Below are positions 16,584 to 24,449 of a DNA stretch of 64,000 bases, in pieces (the first letter of the stretch is position 1; each line of letters begins with the position of its first letter). The position numbers and the translations under genes are program-made. Below the pieces are notes generated by a model. The model made no database searches, had not been told where the DNA came from, and saw nothing but the letters and a program-made list of their open reading frames with translations. The stretch is taken from positions 62,001 through 126,000 of the forward strand of contig JAJUFP010000002.1 in assembly GCA_029263715.1 (NCBI GenBank). Direction: 5' to 3'. The stretch is from Nitrososphaera sp. (GTDB lineage Archaea > Thermoproteota > Nitrososphaeria > Nitrososphaerales > Nitrososphaeraceae).

Positions 16584-18722
16584 ATGGCAAAAGATCCTGT
16601 GTGTGGCATGTTTGTTGAAGAAAAGCCCGACGCCATTCGCCATGTGGCCGATGGCCGGGAATACTTCTTTTGCAGCAACCAGTGCCTCAACGAATTCACG
16701 CAGCCAGAAAAGGAACTTGCAAAACTAAAGCGGCACGTGATCATAAGCGCAGCCCTGACCGTACCGATAGCGCTGCTCACATACTTGACTATCCTTCCGA
16801 TGCAGACAGGCAACTATGTCATGCTTGCCCTGGCAACTCCAGTCCAGTTCTGGATAGGATGGCGGTTCTACCAGGGGTTGTGGGACGGCATCAAGGCAAA
16901 GGCGTCCAACATGGATACACTGATAGCAATCGGAACGACGGCGGCGTACCTGTTTAGCGCCACCGTAACGCTGCTGCCAGGATACTTTCCAATTGAATCA
17001 GTTTACTTTGAGACTGCTGCCATCATAATCACGCTTATCCTGGTCGGCAAGTTGCTTGAAGCCCGGACAAAGGAGAAGGCGTCCAGCGCGGTAAGAAAAT
17101 TGCTGGACCTCCAGCCACGGGTTGCCCACGTCATAAAGAATGGCAAAGAGGCAGAAATCCCTCTGGAGCAGGTTCAGGAAGGTGACCTCCTGGTGGTCAG
17201 GCCCGGCGAGAGGGTTCCCACCGATGGCGTGGTGGTCAAAGGATCGTCTACCATCGATGAGTCGGCCATCACAGGTGAAAGCGTGCCGGTGGACAAGTCT
17301 GCCGGAAGCGAGGTGATTGGAGCCACCATCAACAAGAGCGGGCTTTTGCAGATAAAAGCAACAAAAGTCGGCCAGGACACGGTGCTTGCACAGATAATCC
17401 GGCTGGTGGAGGATGCAAGAACCGGCAAGGCCCAGATGCAAAGGCTGGTAGACCAAGTGGCCAAGTACTTTGTTCCAGCCGTGCTCTTGACGGCAGTAGG
17501 CGTCGGGCTTGGATGGTACCTGGCCGGCATAGGCTTTACGTACTCGCTTCTTGCGTTTGTGTCGGTGATAATCATCGCATGCCCATGCGCCCTTGGCATT
17601 GCGACTCCTGCGGCCCTGATGATGGGCTCCGGCAAGGGCGCCGAAAACGGCATACTGTTCAAAGGCGGCGAGCATCTGGAGATGGCAAGGAAGGTCAGAA
17701 CCATAGTCTTTGACAAGACCGGAACCCTCACCCAGGGCAGGCCTGCCGTGACCGACGTCCTCGACCTTTCGGGGATTGGAGAAAAGGAGCTGCTCCGGCT
17801 GGCTGCAATAGCCGAGTCCGGATCGGAGCACCCCCTTGGGCAGGCAGTCGTGCGAAGGGCAAAAGAAGAAGGGATGGTGGTGACCACCCCCGCCTCTTTT
17901 GAGGCCGTCTCCGGCCACGGCCTTCGGGCTGTATACGCGGACCACACAATACTTGTCGGCAACAGGAAGCTGATGAAAGAAAACGGCATCGAGGTTTCAG
18001 AGGTCGACTCGACACTGACGCGCCTAGAAATGGAGGGCAAGACTGCAGTCATTATCTCAATAGATGGCCGGCTGTCCGGAGTCATTGCCATGGCAGACAC
18101 GGTAAAGGAGACGGCCAGGGGCGCCATCGATGCCCTGAAATCAAATGGCATCGAGGTGATAATGCTGACTGGAGACAACGAACGCACAGCCCGGACCATT
18201 GCCTCAAAGCTTGGCATTGAAAGGGTGATAGCCCAGGTCCTGCCGCACCAGAAGGAAGAGGTTATTGCAGGACTCCGAGCCGAGGGCAAGGTTGTGGCCA
18301 TGGTGGGCGACGGTATCAACGATGCTCCGGCCCTGGCAAGGGCAGACCTTGGCATAGCTATAGGCTCTGGCACCGATGTGGCCAAGGAGACCGGCGGGAT
18401 CATACTGATAAAGGAAGACCTCCGGGACGTGGTGACCGCGCTGGAACTGGGCAAGAAGACTGTGTCAAAGATAAAGCAGAACCTGTTCTGGGCTTTTGCG
18501 TACAACACCGGCCTCATCCCTGTTGCTGGGGGTGCGCTGGTACCGGTAATGGGCGTTGAAATATTCAGCTGGCTTCCGCTGCTGGCCGGCGCCGCCATGG
18601 CCCTGAGCTCTGTTACCGTGGTTGGAAACTCGGTGCTGCTTGGAAGGTACAGGCCTAGCTTTGCAAGGGGTCAATCTCTGAAGGGAGAAGAACTCTTGTA
18701 TCCAAAAGTGTCTCAAGCGTAA
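16584..18722 (+). CDS. copA: Copper-type P1B ATPase with N-terminal YHS domain (second copy)
   Basis: 712 residues, same architecture as the ATPase at 11598: YHS domain at residues 3-40 (KDPVCGMFV..FFCSNQCLNEF), TGES, CPC ([17 protein letters not shown], about residue 331), DKTGTLT (about 376), [17 protein letters not shown] (about 574). It is expected to export Cu(I) or Ag(I). It is preceded by operator copy 3, whereas the first ATPase has a different upstream element, so the two are probably induced under different conditions. Confidence 0.9.
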   Translation: MAKDPVCGMFVEEKPDAIRHVADGREYFFCSNQCLNEFTQPEKELAKLKRHVIISAALTVPIALLTYLTILPMQTGNYVMLALATPVQFWIGWRFYQGLWDGIKAKASNMDTLIAIGTTAAYLFSATVTLLPGYFPIESVYFETAAIIITLILVGKLLEARTKEKASSAVRKLLDLQPRVAHVIKNGKEAEIPLEQVQEGDLLVVRPGERVPTDGVVVKGSSTIDESAITGESVPVDKSAGSEVIGATINKSGLLQIKATKVGQDTVLAQIIRLVEDARTGKAQMQRLVDQVAKYFVPAVLLTAVGVGLGWYLAGIGFTYSLLAFVSVIIIACPCALGIATPAALMMGSGKGAENGILFKGGEHLEMARKVRTIVFDKTGTLTQGRPAVTDVLDLSGIGEKELLRLAAIAESGSEHPLGQAVVRRAKEEGMVVTTPASFEAVSGHGLRAVYADHTILVGNRKLMKENGIEVSEVDSTLTRLEMEGKTAVIISIDGRLSGVIAMADTVKETARGAIDALKSNGIEVIMLTGDNERTARTIASKLGIERVIAQVLPHQKEEVIAGLRAEGKVVAMVGDGINDAPALARADLGIAIGSGTDVAKETGGIILIKEDLRDVVTALELGKKTVSKIKQNLFWAFAYNTGLIPVAGGALVPVMGVEIFSWLPLLAGAAMALSSVTVVGNSVLLGRYRPSFARGQSLKGEELLYPKVSQA

Positions 18723-18805
18723 CACCAACTTTTTTGTTATCTCTGCATCAGATGTGGACGATATCTGGAAAATCACTTAAATACGAAATCCCGATCACAT
18801 TTTTT

Positions 18806-19867
18806 ATGGTAGACCAGGCAAAGGCAGAGGCTTTTGTTGGACGGTTTTTAGACATATTCAACAGCGGGACACTGTGCCTGATGATAAGCATCGGGCATCA
18901 GACCCGGCTTTTTGACGTCATGGCAAGGCTGTCATCTTCTACAAGCCAAGAGATAGCAAGTGCTGCCAACCTCAATGAACGCTATGTCCGGGAGTGGCTT
19001 GGCGCGATGGTGACAGGCCGGATAGTGGAATACGACCCTGCCACGGCAAGGTATGCCCTGCCGGCAGAGCATGCGGCTTTTCTCACACGGTCGGCAGGCA
19101 TCGACAACTTGGCGGTTTTCTCGCAGTACATCACGCTCATGGGAAACGTTGAGCAGCAGATAATAGATTGCTTTCAGAAAGGCGGGGGCGTGCCGTATTC
19201 TGCGTTCCCGCGCTTTCAAGAGCTGCAGGCCGAGGAGACGGCAAGGGTCTTTGATGCCCGGCTGACAGGCCAGATAGTGCCGCTAGTAGATGGGCTGGCC
19301 GGCCGGCTTCAGGCCGGAGTGGAGGCCCTTGACGTGGGCTGCGGCCAGGGCCATGCAGTCAACCTGCTGGCCAAGGCCTTTCCAAACAGCCGGTTTGCAG
19401 GATACGATATCTCTCAGCAAGCCATCGATGCCGCCAGAAGCGAGGCCACGCAGATGGGGCTGAAAAACGCCCGCTTTGAGGTAAGGGACGTCTCTTCAAT
19501 AAACGAGCATGAGAAATACGACTTCGTTACTGCCTTTGACACCATACACGATCAGGCCCGGCCAACGCAGGTGCTAAGAGAGATCCACGGCGCGCTTAGG
19601 ACCGACGGCACTTTTCTGATGCAGGACATTGCCGCTTCAAGCCTGCTTCATGAAAATATCGGCAACCCGCTTGGCCCGGCCCTGTACACGCTTTCTACGA
19701 TGCACTGCATGACCGTCTCGCTGGCATACGGCGGCGAGGGTCTTGGCACCGTGTGGGGAAGACAGAAGGCGGAGCAAAAGCTGGCCGAGTCAGGATTTGC
19801 AGATGTCCAGGTAAAGCAGGTCGCCGGCGACATACTGAACTACTACTATGTCGCCAAAAAAATCTGA
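18806..19867 (+). CDS. SAM-dependent methyltransferase with N-terminal winged-helix dimerisation domain
   Basis: 353 residues from ATG 18806; CTTAAATACG centred near 18780 is a TATA box 26 bp upstream. Residues about 10-100 (SSTSQEIASAANLNERYVREWLGAM) form the HTH-like domain seen in Rv2258c-type and O-methyltransferase-like enzymes. EALDVGCGQGHAVNLLAKAF (about residue 171) is SAM motif I, and FDTIHDQARP (about residue 250) the motif-IV region. Substrate unknown. It lies downstream of the copper island but has its own promoter. Confidence 0.8.
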   Translation: MVDQAKAEAFVGRFLDIFNSGTLCLMISIGHQTRLFDVMARLSSSTSQEIASAANLNERYVREWLGAMVTGRIVEYDPATARYALPAEHAAFLTRSAGIDNLAVFSQYITLMGNVEQQIIDCFQKGGGVPYSAFPRFQELQAEETARVFDARLTGQIVPLVDGLAGRLQAGVEALDVGCGQGHAVNLLAKAFPNSRFAGYDISQQAIDAARSEATQMGLKNARFEVRDVSSINEHEKYDFVTAFDTIHDQARPTQVLREIHGALRTDGTFLMQDIAASSLLHENIGNPLGPALYTLSTMHCMTVSLAYGGEGLGTVWGRQKAEQKLAESGFADVQVKQVAGDILNYYYVAKKI

Positions 19868-19902
19868 GGGCAGGCCTTCCCCCGCCCTTTTGGTAGAGCT
19901 GG

Positions 19903-20829
19903 CTACTTCCTGTTGCCGTACAGGCGCTTCCACACCGTAAGGACAGTCACCGCACCGATGGCCGCAGACATGGCCAACCATGCAAGTGGGAATTCTGGGA
20001 CTGCATTCGTGCCGACCACCTCTATCCTGTGGATGCTGTGGGTGTAGTTGATCTCAAAGGTCGTCTCGTCCTGGGTGTTGGATTTCACTATGACGTCCTC
20101 CTGCCTTGCGATGTTCTGATCTATCAGGACGGTCATCTCGCCGCTGAGCAGCGCCTTGGGGATGGTGATCTCTGTGACACCTAGCGTTCCACCGTTGCCT
20201 TCAGCTAAAAACGATACTTTTTTTTCATGCTGCGTGAACTCAAAGTTGCTTATACCTGAATTGCTTGCTATCTGGACGGTGAAATCCTGGTTCTCTGCAT
20301 TTACATTGTATTCCACGGGTTCTGCGACCACAAACTGAATGGAGGACCGCAGCGCCACCGAGGTGATGGTCTCTACAATACCAAGGGCATCGGCGTCAAG
20401 CTCGACTCTCGACTCCAGGGTGTATATGCCGCTTCCGGCGCTTTCAAGCAGGCTCAGTGCCTTTGAATACCTGCCCTCGTCGTCTACAGTTGCATCTTCA
20501 CGAGCAACAACATTTCCGTTGCCGTCCTTGACCTCGATCTGTACAACATCGATGGCATCGACCTGCCTTACAATCTCCGGCCAAACAGAGCCCTTTACCC
20601 GGATCTCGTCGCCGCGATTGTAAAGGTGGCTCTCAAGGGATACCGTAACTGGTCTGGTTACATCCGCGGTCACTTCCTCGTAGGATGAACTGTATGTCGT
20701 CTGGGTGCCTTCGGACTGAGCAGCCGCCTGCAACGAATGCGTGGCCGCAAAGAAAGACAGGCTCAGCACTAACAGTACGGCAGCTGCAATACTGACGATT
20801 CTCTCTAAACCACTTGAATACACGTACAA
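19903..20829 (-). CDS. Exported beta-sandwich protein with VPEF-type C-terminal sorting tail
   Basis: 308 residues. An N-terminal signal peptide (IVSIAAAVLLVLSLSFFAAT) is followed by strand-rich, Ig-like domains (RGDEIRVKGSVW; NGNVVAREDATVDDEGRYS). The C-terminus has NAVPEFPLAWL, a hydrophobic helix, and a basic end KRLYGNRK. That is the layout of PEF/PEFG-CTERM-type signals processed by archaeosortases and anchors the protein at the cell surface. TTG 20829 fits a TATA (CTTTTAAATT) about 26 bp upstream. Confidence 0.75.
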   Translation of the reverse strand: MYVYSSGLERIVSIAAAVLLVLSLSFFAATHSLQAAAQSEGTQTTYSSSYEEVTADVTRPVTVSLESHLYNRGDEIRVKGSVWPEIVRQVDAIDVVQIEVKDGNGNVVAREDATVDDEGRYSKALSLLESAGSGIYTLESRVELDADALGIVETITSVALRSSIQFVVAEPVEYNVNAENQDFTVQIASNSGISNFEFTQHEKKVSFLAEGNGGTLGVTEITIPKALLSGEMTVLIDQNIARQEDVIVKSNTQDETTFEINYTHSIHRIEVVGTNAVPEFPLAWLAMSAAIGAVTVLTVWKRLYGNRK

Positions 20830-20882
20830 TATATGCAGAAAAAATTTAAAAGAGCTTGGTTTGTTCGGCCGATACTACCTTT

Positions 20883-20900
20883 CACAGGACCACGCCTGTG
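20883..20900. promoter_or_regulatory. Inverted repeat upstream of a small membrane-protein gene
   Basis: CACAGG-ACCACG-CCTGTG is a perfect 6-bp inverted repeat with a 6-base spacer. It sits about 22 bp upstream of the TATA box (near 20914) of the gene at 20941, a position where archaeal activators bind. Alternatively it is a hairpin of unknown role. Confidence 0.35.
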
Positions 20901-20940
20901 CGTAGTAACTTTTTATAATTATTCCTGATTATTTTTGCCC

Positions 20941-21153
20941 ATGGGCCTGTTAACATGGATTGTTGTGGCCATCGTGGTACTGGCCATAATAGGGTTGGGC
21001 ATCGGAACCTTTTTCTCTGGAGTTTTTACCGGGGCCCAGAAAGTGGCCAGCAATCCCGTGGTACAAAACACCACAGAGGAAGCAAAAGAATTCGTTAGCA
21101 ATACCACACGGGATTCAGCAAACGAAATAATCGACAAAGCCCTTCAGAAATAA
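20941..21153 (+). CDS. Small single-pass membrane protein
   Basis: 70 residues from ATG 20941, with CTTTTTATAATT centred 27 bp upstream. Residues 3-30 form one membrane helix, and the rest is a hydrophilic amphipathic segment (VQNTTEEAKEFVSNTTRDSA). Function unknown. Confidence 0.6.
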   Translation: MGLLTWIVVAIVVLAIIGLGIGTFFSGVFTGAQKVASNPVVQNTTEEAKEFVSNTTRDSANEIIDKALQK

Positions 21154-21192
21154 AATACAGATCTAGACACCCACCTTCCTAACATTTTGATC

Positions 21193-21220
21193 GCAATGCA
21201 GTACTATAGAAACAAATAAC
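21193..21220 (+). promoter_or_regulatory. GCAATGCAGTAC element and TATA of a Usp gene
   Basis: GCAATGCAGTAC (21193-21204) precedes the TATA-like AACAAATAAC (21211-21220), itself 26 bp before the GTG start at 21242. The element resembles those in front of the copper-island genes. Confidence 0.4.
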
Positions 21221-21241
21221 GCAGCGCCGGATACAAGGGAC

Positions 21242-21667
21242 GTGGCATCAAAGATACTGGTACCTGTGGACGGCTCTGAAAACTCAAAGAGAGCATTTGA
21301 ACGGGCCCTTTCGCTGGCTAAGAGCACGGGGGCAAGCATCACCGCCGTGCACGTGATAGAGAACCCGCCGACAGTTTACGTGGAATCGCAGAAACTGCTA
21401 AACGAGCTCTTGGCAAACTACCGCAAGGAATCAGCCAAGATCCTAGACCAATATGAAGAGGCTGCAGAAAAGCACGGCATCAAGATAGAGTCCGTGGTCA
21501 TGGAAGGAGACCCTGCCTCAAACATTGTAAGCTACGCCAACAAGGAGGGCTTTGACATGATAGTTATTGGAAGCCGCGGCCTTGGCAAGATAAAAGAGAT
21601 GATGCTTGGAAGCGTGTCAAGAAAGGTAATCCACCACGCCCACTGCTCGGTGCTTGTAGTCAAGTAG
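21242..21667 (+). CDS. Universal stress protein (UspA family)
   Basis: 141 residues: ASKILVPVDGSENSKRAFER at the start and IGSRGLGKIKEMMLGSVSRK near the end, which is the Usp ATP-binding loop (G2xG9xGS/T). Start is GTG 21242, leaderless by TATA position. Its 3' end overlaps the convergent zinc-finger gene by 8 bp. Confidence 0.9.
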   Translation: MASKILVPVDGSENSKRAFERALSLAKSTGASITAVHVIENPPTVYVESQKLLNELLANYRKESAKILDQYEEAAEKHGIKIESVVMEGDPASNIVSYANKEGFDMIVIGSRGLGKIKEMMLGSVSRKVIHHAHCSVLVVK

Positions 21668-21860
21668 GTTTTACTGATTTCTGCCACTGCAGGACAACAG
21701 ACTCGCCGTTGCTGTAGTCCTTGCCTTCAACCTGTGCTAGGTCCTGCTCAAGCCTTGATTTCAAAGACACGTGGTCTGCCGCCAACGCATGCTCCTTGGC
21801 CTTGCTCATCTCGACTTCAAGGTTGCATATGTTGCAGCGCAGCATTTCTTGGTCTGCCAA
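21660..21860 (-). CDS. Small C2H2-type zinc-finger protein
   Basis: About 66 residues. LRCNICNLEVEMSKAKEHALAADH contains C-x2-C-x12-H-x6-H, a C2H2-like finger. The rest is helical. A TATA (GTTTTATACC, reverse) centred near 21887 points to TTG 21860; ATG 21845 is an alternative 5 residues downstream. Convergent with a Usp gene. Function unknown. Confidence 0.55.
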   Translation of the reverse strand: MADQEMLRCNICNLEVEMSKAKEHALAADHVSLKSRLEQDLAQVEGKDYSNGESVVLQWQKSVKPT

Positions 21861-22097
21861 TACCAAAAGTACTGTGCTAGAGGTATAAAACCTGTGCCAT
21901 GGATTTTTCTGTCTCATCTTTGAAGATTAGGTTTGGAGTCAGTTCAGAACCTCGAGGGTATGTGACCGTAGCAGGAACGAGTCAGTTACCCGCATGACGG
22001 GATATTGTTTTGGGTTATCGGTTCATGGGAATTGCAAGAAGGTGGGTTGGTGGCATGCCCACTAGCGAGGATCTTGGATGCCTGTCGGTTGGCGGTG

Positions 22098-22334
22098 TTA
22101 CAGGAATTCACGCAGCATCATTTTACACATACGCACTTGGGTCTGGTAGAACAGTGCTGCTGGAACATTTCCCTCCTTGAGGGCCTTGTCCATCTGTTCA
22201 ATAGCTTCTGATTTCATTTTTCGAACATTCGTATCAAATGTTTCTAAGGCGTTCTTGGGAATCTTGGTTAATTCCTCTTCCAGCTTCTTGTTCAGATCCT
22301 CGTAGCGCTTATTCTCGTCAGGTTTATCAGACAT
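22098..22334 (-). CDS. Small helical protein of unknown function
   Basis: 78 residues from ATG 22334, with reverse-strand TATA CTTAAATCTC near 22362. It is almost wholly helical and charged (ENKRYEDLNKKLEEELTKIP..NVRKMKSEAIEQMDKALKEG), likely a coiled coil. No family recognised. Confidence 0.55.
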   Translation of the reverse strand: MSDKPDENKRYEDLNKKLEEELTKIPKNALETFDTNVRKMKSEAIEQMDKALKEGNVPAALFYQTQVRMCKMMLREFL

Positions 22335-22590
22335 AACTGTAATCATACCGTTCAGAGATTTAAGAACTAGCTTTCTGATGGGAAAAATGCAAAGCGTCTA
22401 CGGTTCTTTCGAATCCGCCACGAGATTGTCAAATCCATACTTGATGTAAGACAACCAACATATGTCAAAATTCCAGCCGCAAAGGTCGCTTGAAATCGGA
22501 TTCCTTGAGTCTAAACAATAGACCTATACACGGTTTTTACTTCCTAGGTTGTCCACCAAACATTACGAAATCAATGAGTTTGGCATAAAC

Positions 22591-22920
22591 TCATCTTAAG
22601 GTTTCAACGTCAAATGGTTCCTGAATTGAATTCAACATGTACAGCATCTTTCTGATGTACTTCTGCTTTGAAGGCATCTCGATTAACTTCTGCTGGTAAA
22701 AATCAATTAAATGGGAAATGAAACATCTTATCTCTTCTTTGCTCTCAGGTAGGTTGACGAGTATCAATCCATACCAGTACTCTACCAATGCGTCTTCACC
22801 ATATTTTTTCTCCAGATCAAGGAGGGTTGAAAAATTGGAATGACACTTTCTGCATAGTCCGCCATGAGAATCTACATATGACTTTATTGCAAAATGACCA
22901 CAACGTGCCTTAGCGATCAT
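22591..22920 (-). CDS. Small Cys/His protein of unknown function
   Basis: 109 residues from ATG 22920, leaderless by TATA GTTTATATTTC centred near 22948. CGHFAIKSYVDSHGGLCRKC near the N-terminus gives C-H...H...CxxC, a probable zinc site. The C-terminal 70 residues are helical. A longer start at ATG 22962 is possible but does not fit the promoter. Confidence 0.5.
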   Translation of the reverse strand: MIAKARCGHFAIKSYVDSHGGLCRKCHSNFSTLLDLEKKYGEDALVEYWYGLILVNLPESKEEIRCFISHLIDFYQQKLIEMPSKQKYIRKMLYMLNSIQEPFDVETLR

Positions 22921-23061
22921 CGGGACATTTACAATGCATTTTATGAAATATAAACCATCCATACAGTTGAGAATTCAAGTTGGATGCTGAACTGACATTG
23001 CAATAGGATGACACATTCAACAGGAGGTCTTATTAGTCATGAATTGTATATAGTGGTACAC

Positions 23062-23376
23062 ATGTCCGAGGCAGACTATAACGTAGAATCAGGAAAGGAC
23101 TACATGGAAGGTGCCTCAAAATTTAAACCAGTAAATGTTGAAATGAAAGTTTCAAATGCAAACAAAGACCAGGTCCACTACTGGGTAAACGAGATTGCAA
23201 ATCAGTATGCGGACCTGGTCTTGACAAATGTCAGCATTGGCAGTGACAAAATATCCTTTGACATAGGCTCCCCCAGCATGGGAGACCTGACTGCCGAAGA
23301 TATCAAGTTCAGAATAGAAGAATACCTGGCCATGAATATACCTCCTTTTGAGCTCAAAGAGTTAAAGGTACACTAA
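23062..23376 (+). CDS. Small hypothetical protein
   Basis: 104 residues from ATG 23062 (MSEADYNVESGKDYMEGASK). Alpha-beta pattern with KPVNVEMKVSNANKDQVHYW and VSIGSDKISFDIGSPSMGD. Acidic, soluble. In-frame GTG 23053 and ATG 23008 are possible earlier starts. No family recognised. Confidence 0.5.
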   Translation: MSEADYNVESGKDYMEGASKFKPVNVEMKVSNANKDQVHYWVNEIANQYADLVLTNVSIGSDKISFDIGSPSMGDLTAEDIKFRIEEYLAMNIPPFELKELKVH

Positions 23377-23529
23377 GCAAGGCACCTGATTTTTTTATTT
23401 GTATGAAAATGGACAGATAGTTTGGTGGCAGGTATCATTAAATTTTGATTGGCAGTAATTGGCGCAAAGTCTTTCACCACGGCCAAACGCACAGCAAGCC
23501 ATTTAAGGGATGAAAACAATAACCTCTGC

Positions 23530-23865
23530 ATGGAAACGGAACTTGCGTCGCAGGTAATACTTTCGCGCCTTGTGAGTGCAAATTCCGGCATGCAGGAAGG
23601 CTCGGCCACCATGAGCCAAATGCGGATGTGGTTTGTGCCGCAAAAGGCCGAAAATGAGTACGACTACAGCATCAACGAAAAGTACTTTGAGGCAATGCTG
23701 CATCAAGCTGTGCGCTTTCTGCTTGAGAAGGGGTACCTCTCCGCGTCCCTTCCAGATGGGATCGAGGACGGCGACGCGCAGCTCTTCTCGCTGACAGAGC
23801 AGGGCATAAAGTACCTCGAACAGCAGGCCGCTTTGCAGCCAGAACCTGTGGTGTTCTCTGACTGA
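23530..23865 (+). CDS. Small hypothetical protein, possibly winged-helix
   Basis: 111 residues from ATG 23530, with CATTTAAGGG centred 27 bp upstream. The C-terminal half (HQAVRFLLEKGYLSASLPDG..AQLFSLTEQGIKYLEQQ) looks like the recognition helix and wing of a winged-helix protein. Function unknown. Confidence 0.5.
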   Translation: METELASQVILSRLVSANSGMQEGSATMSQMRMWFVPQKAENEYDYSINEKYFEAMLHQAVRFLLEKGYLSASLPDGIEDGDAQLFSLTEQGIKYLEQQAALQPEPVVFSD

Positions 23866-23965
23866 AACTCGTGCCACCAAAGACAGGCTTGACACCAGAA
23901 AATAAATAAAAACATTCAAAAGCAACTGGCATTAGATCAACGCTGGTTCGCTGGAGGTATCGGAA

Positions 23966-24256
23966 TTGACTTTGACAAAAAAAGAGCAGAAGGAAAAGGA
24001 GAACCAGGAACGTCTTGCACGCGCCATAGAAACGCTTGACACGATAACAAAGAACGCCGACATACAGAAGAGTATCAGAAACATGATAAAGGAGGTCCTG
24101 ATGGCCCTCAAAGACGAGAAGGGGGGCAGCCCGTCAGTGCGTGCGGCAAATGCCATCAGCCTTCTTGACAACGCGACCCAGAGCCCGCAGATGCAGTCGC
24201 ATATCCGGACCATGCTGTGGCAGGTCGTATCAACCCTTGAAAGCATAAGAGAATAG
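23966..24256 (+). CDS. UPF0147 family protein
   Basis: 96 residues. IETLDTITKNADIQKSIRNM, GSPSVRAANAISLLDNATQS and SHIRTMLWQVVSTLESIR match the all-helical archaeal UPF0147 family, of unknown function. Start TTG 23966. The stop lies directly next to the stop of the convergent small gene. Confidence 0.85.
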   Translation: MTLTKKEQKEKENQERLARAIETLDTITKNADIQKSIRNMIKEVLMALKDEKGGSPSVRAANAISLLDNATQSPQMQSHIRTMLWQVVSTLESIRE

Positions 24257-24400
24257 TTACTTGACTGCTGGTCCTTTGGCCGGCTTTGGAGGCGGCGGCA
24301 GTTTTTCCAGTTTGTGGGTAGGGTACGCAAGGTAGTGCCTTGAGGCGCCTTCCCCTGAAAGAACGATGTTGCAGTTTACACATTTGTACCTAATTGCCAT
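24257..24400 (-). CDS. Small CxxC protein
   Basis: 47 residues from ATG 24400: MAIRYKCVNCNIVLSGEGAS, then a proline-rich tail KLPPPPKPAKGPAVK. The single CxxC could bind zinc as a dimer or bind a partner. A reverse-strand TATA-like GTACAATACC lies about 24 bp upstream. Convergent with UPF0147 and downstream of aCPSF1. Confidence 0.5.
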   Translation of the reverse strand: MAIRYKCVNCNIVLSGEGASRHYLAYPTHKLEKLPPPPKPAKGPAVK

Positions 24401-24449
24401 TGGCCTCTACCACACAGGTATTGTACGAACGGGGTAAAAAACGCTGTGG

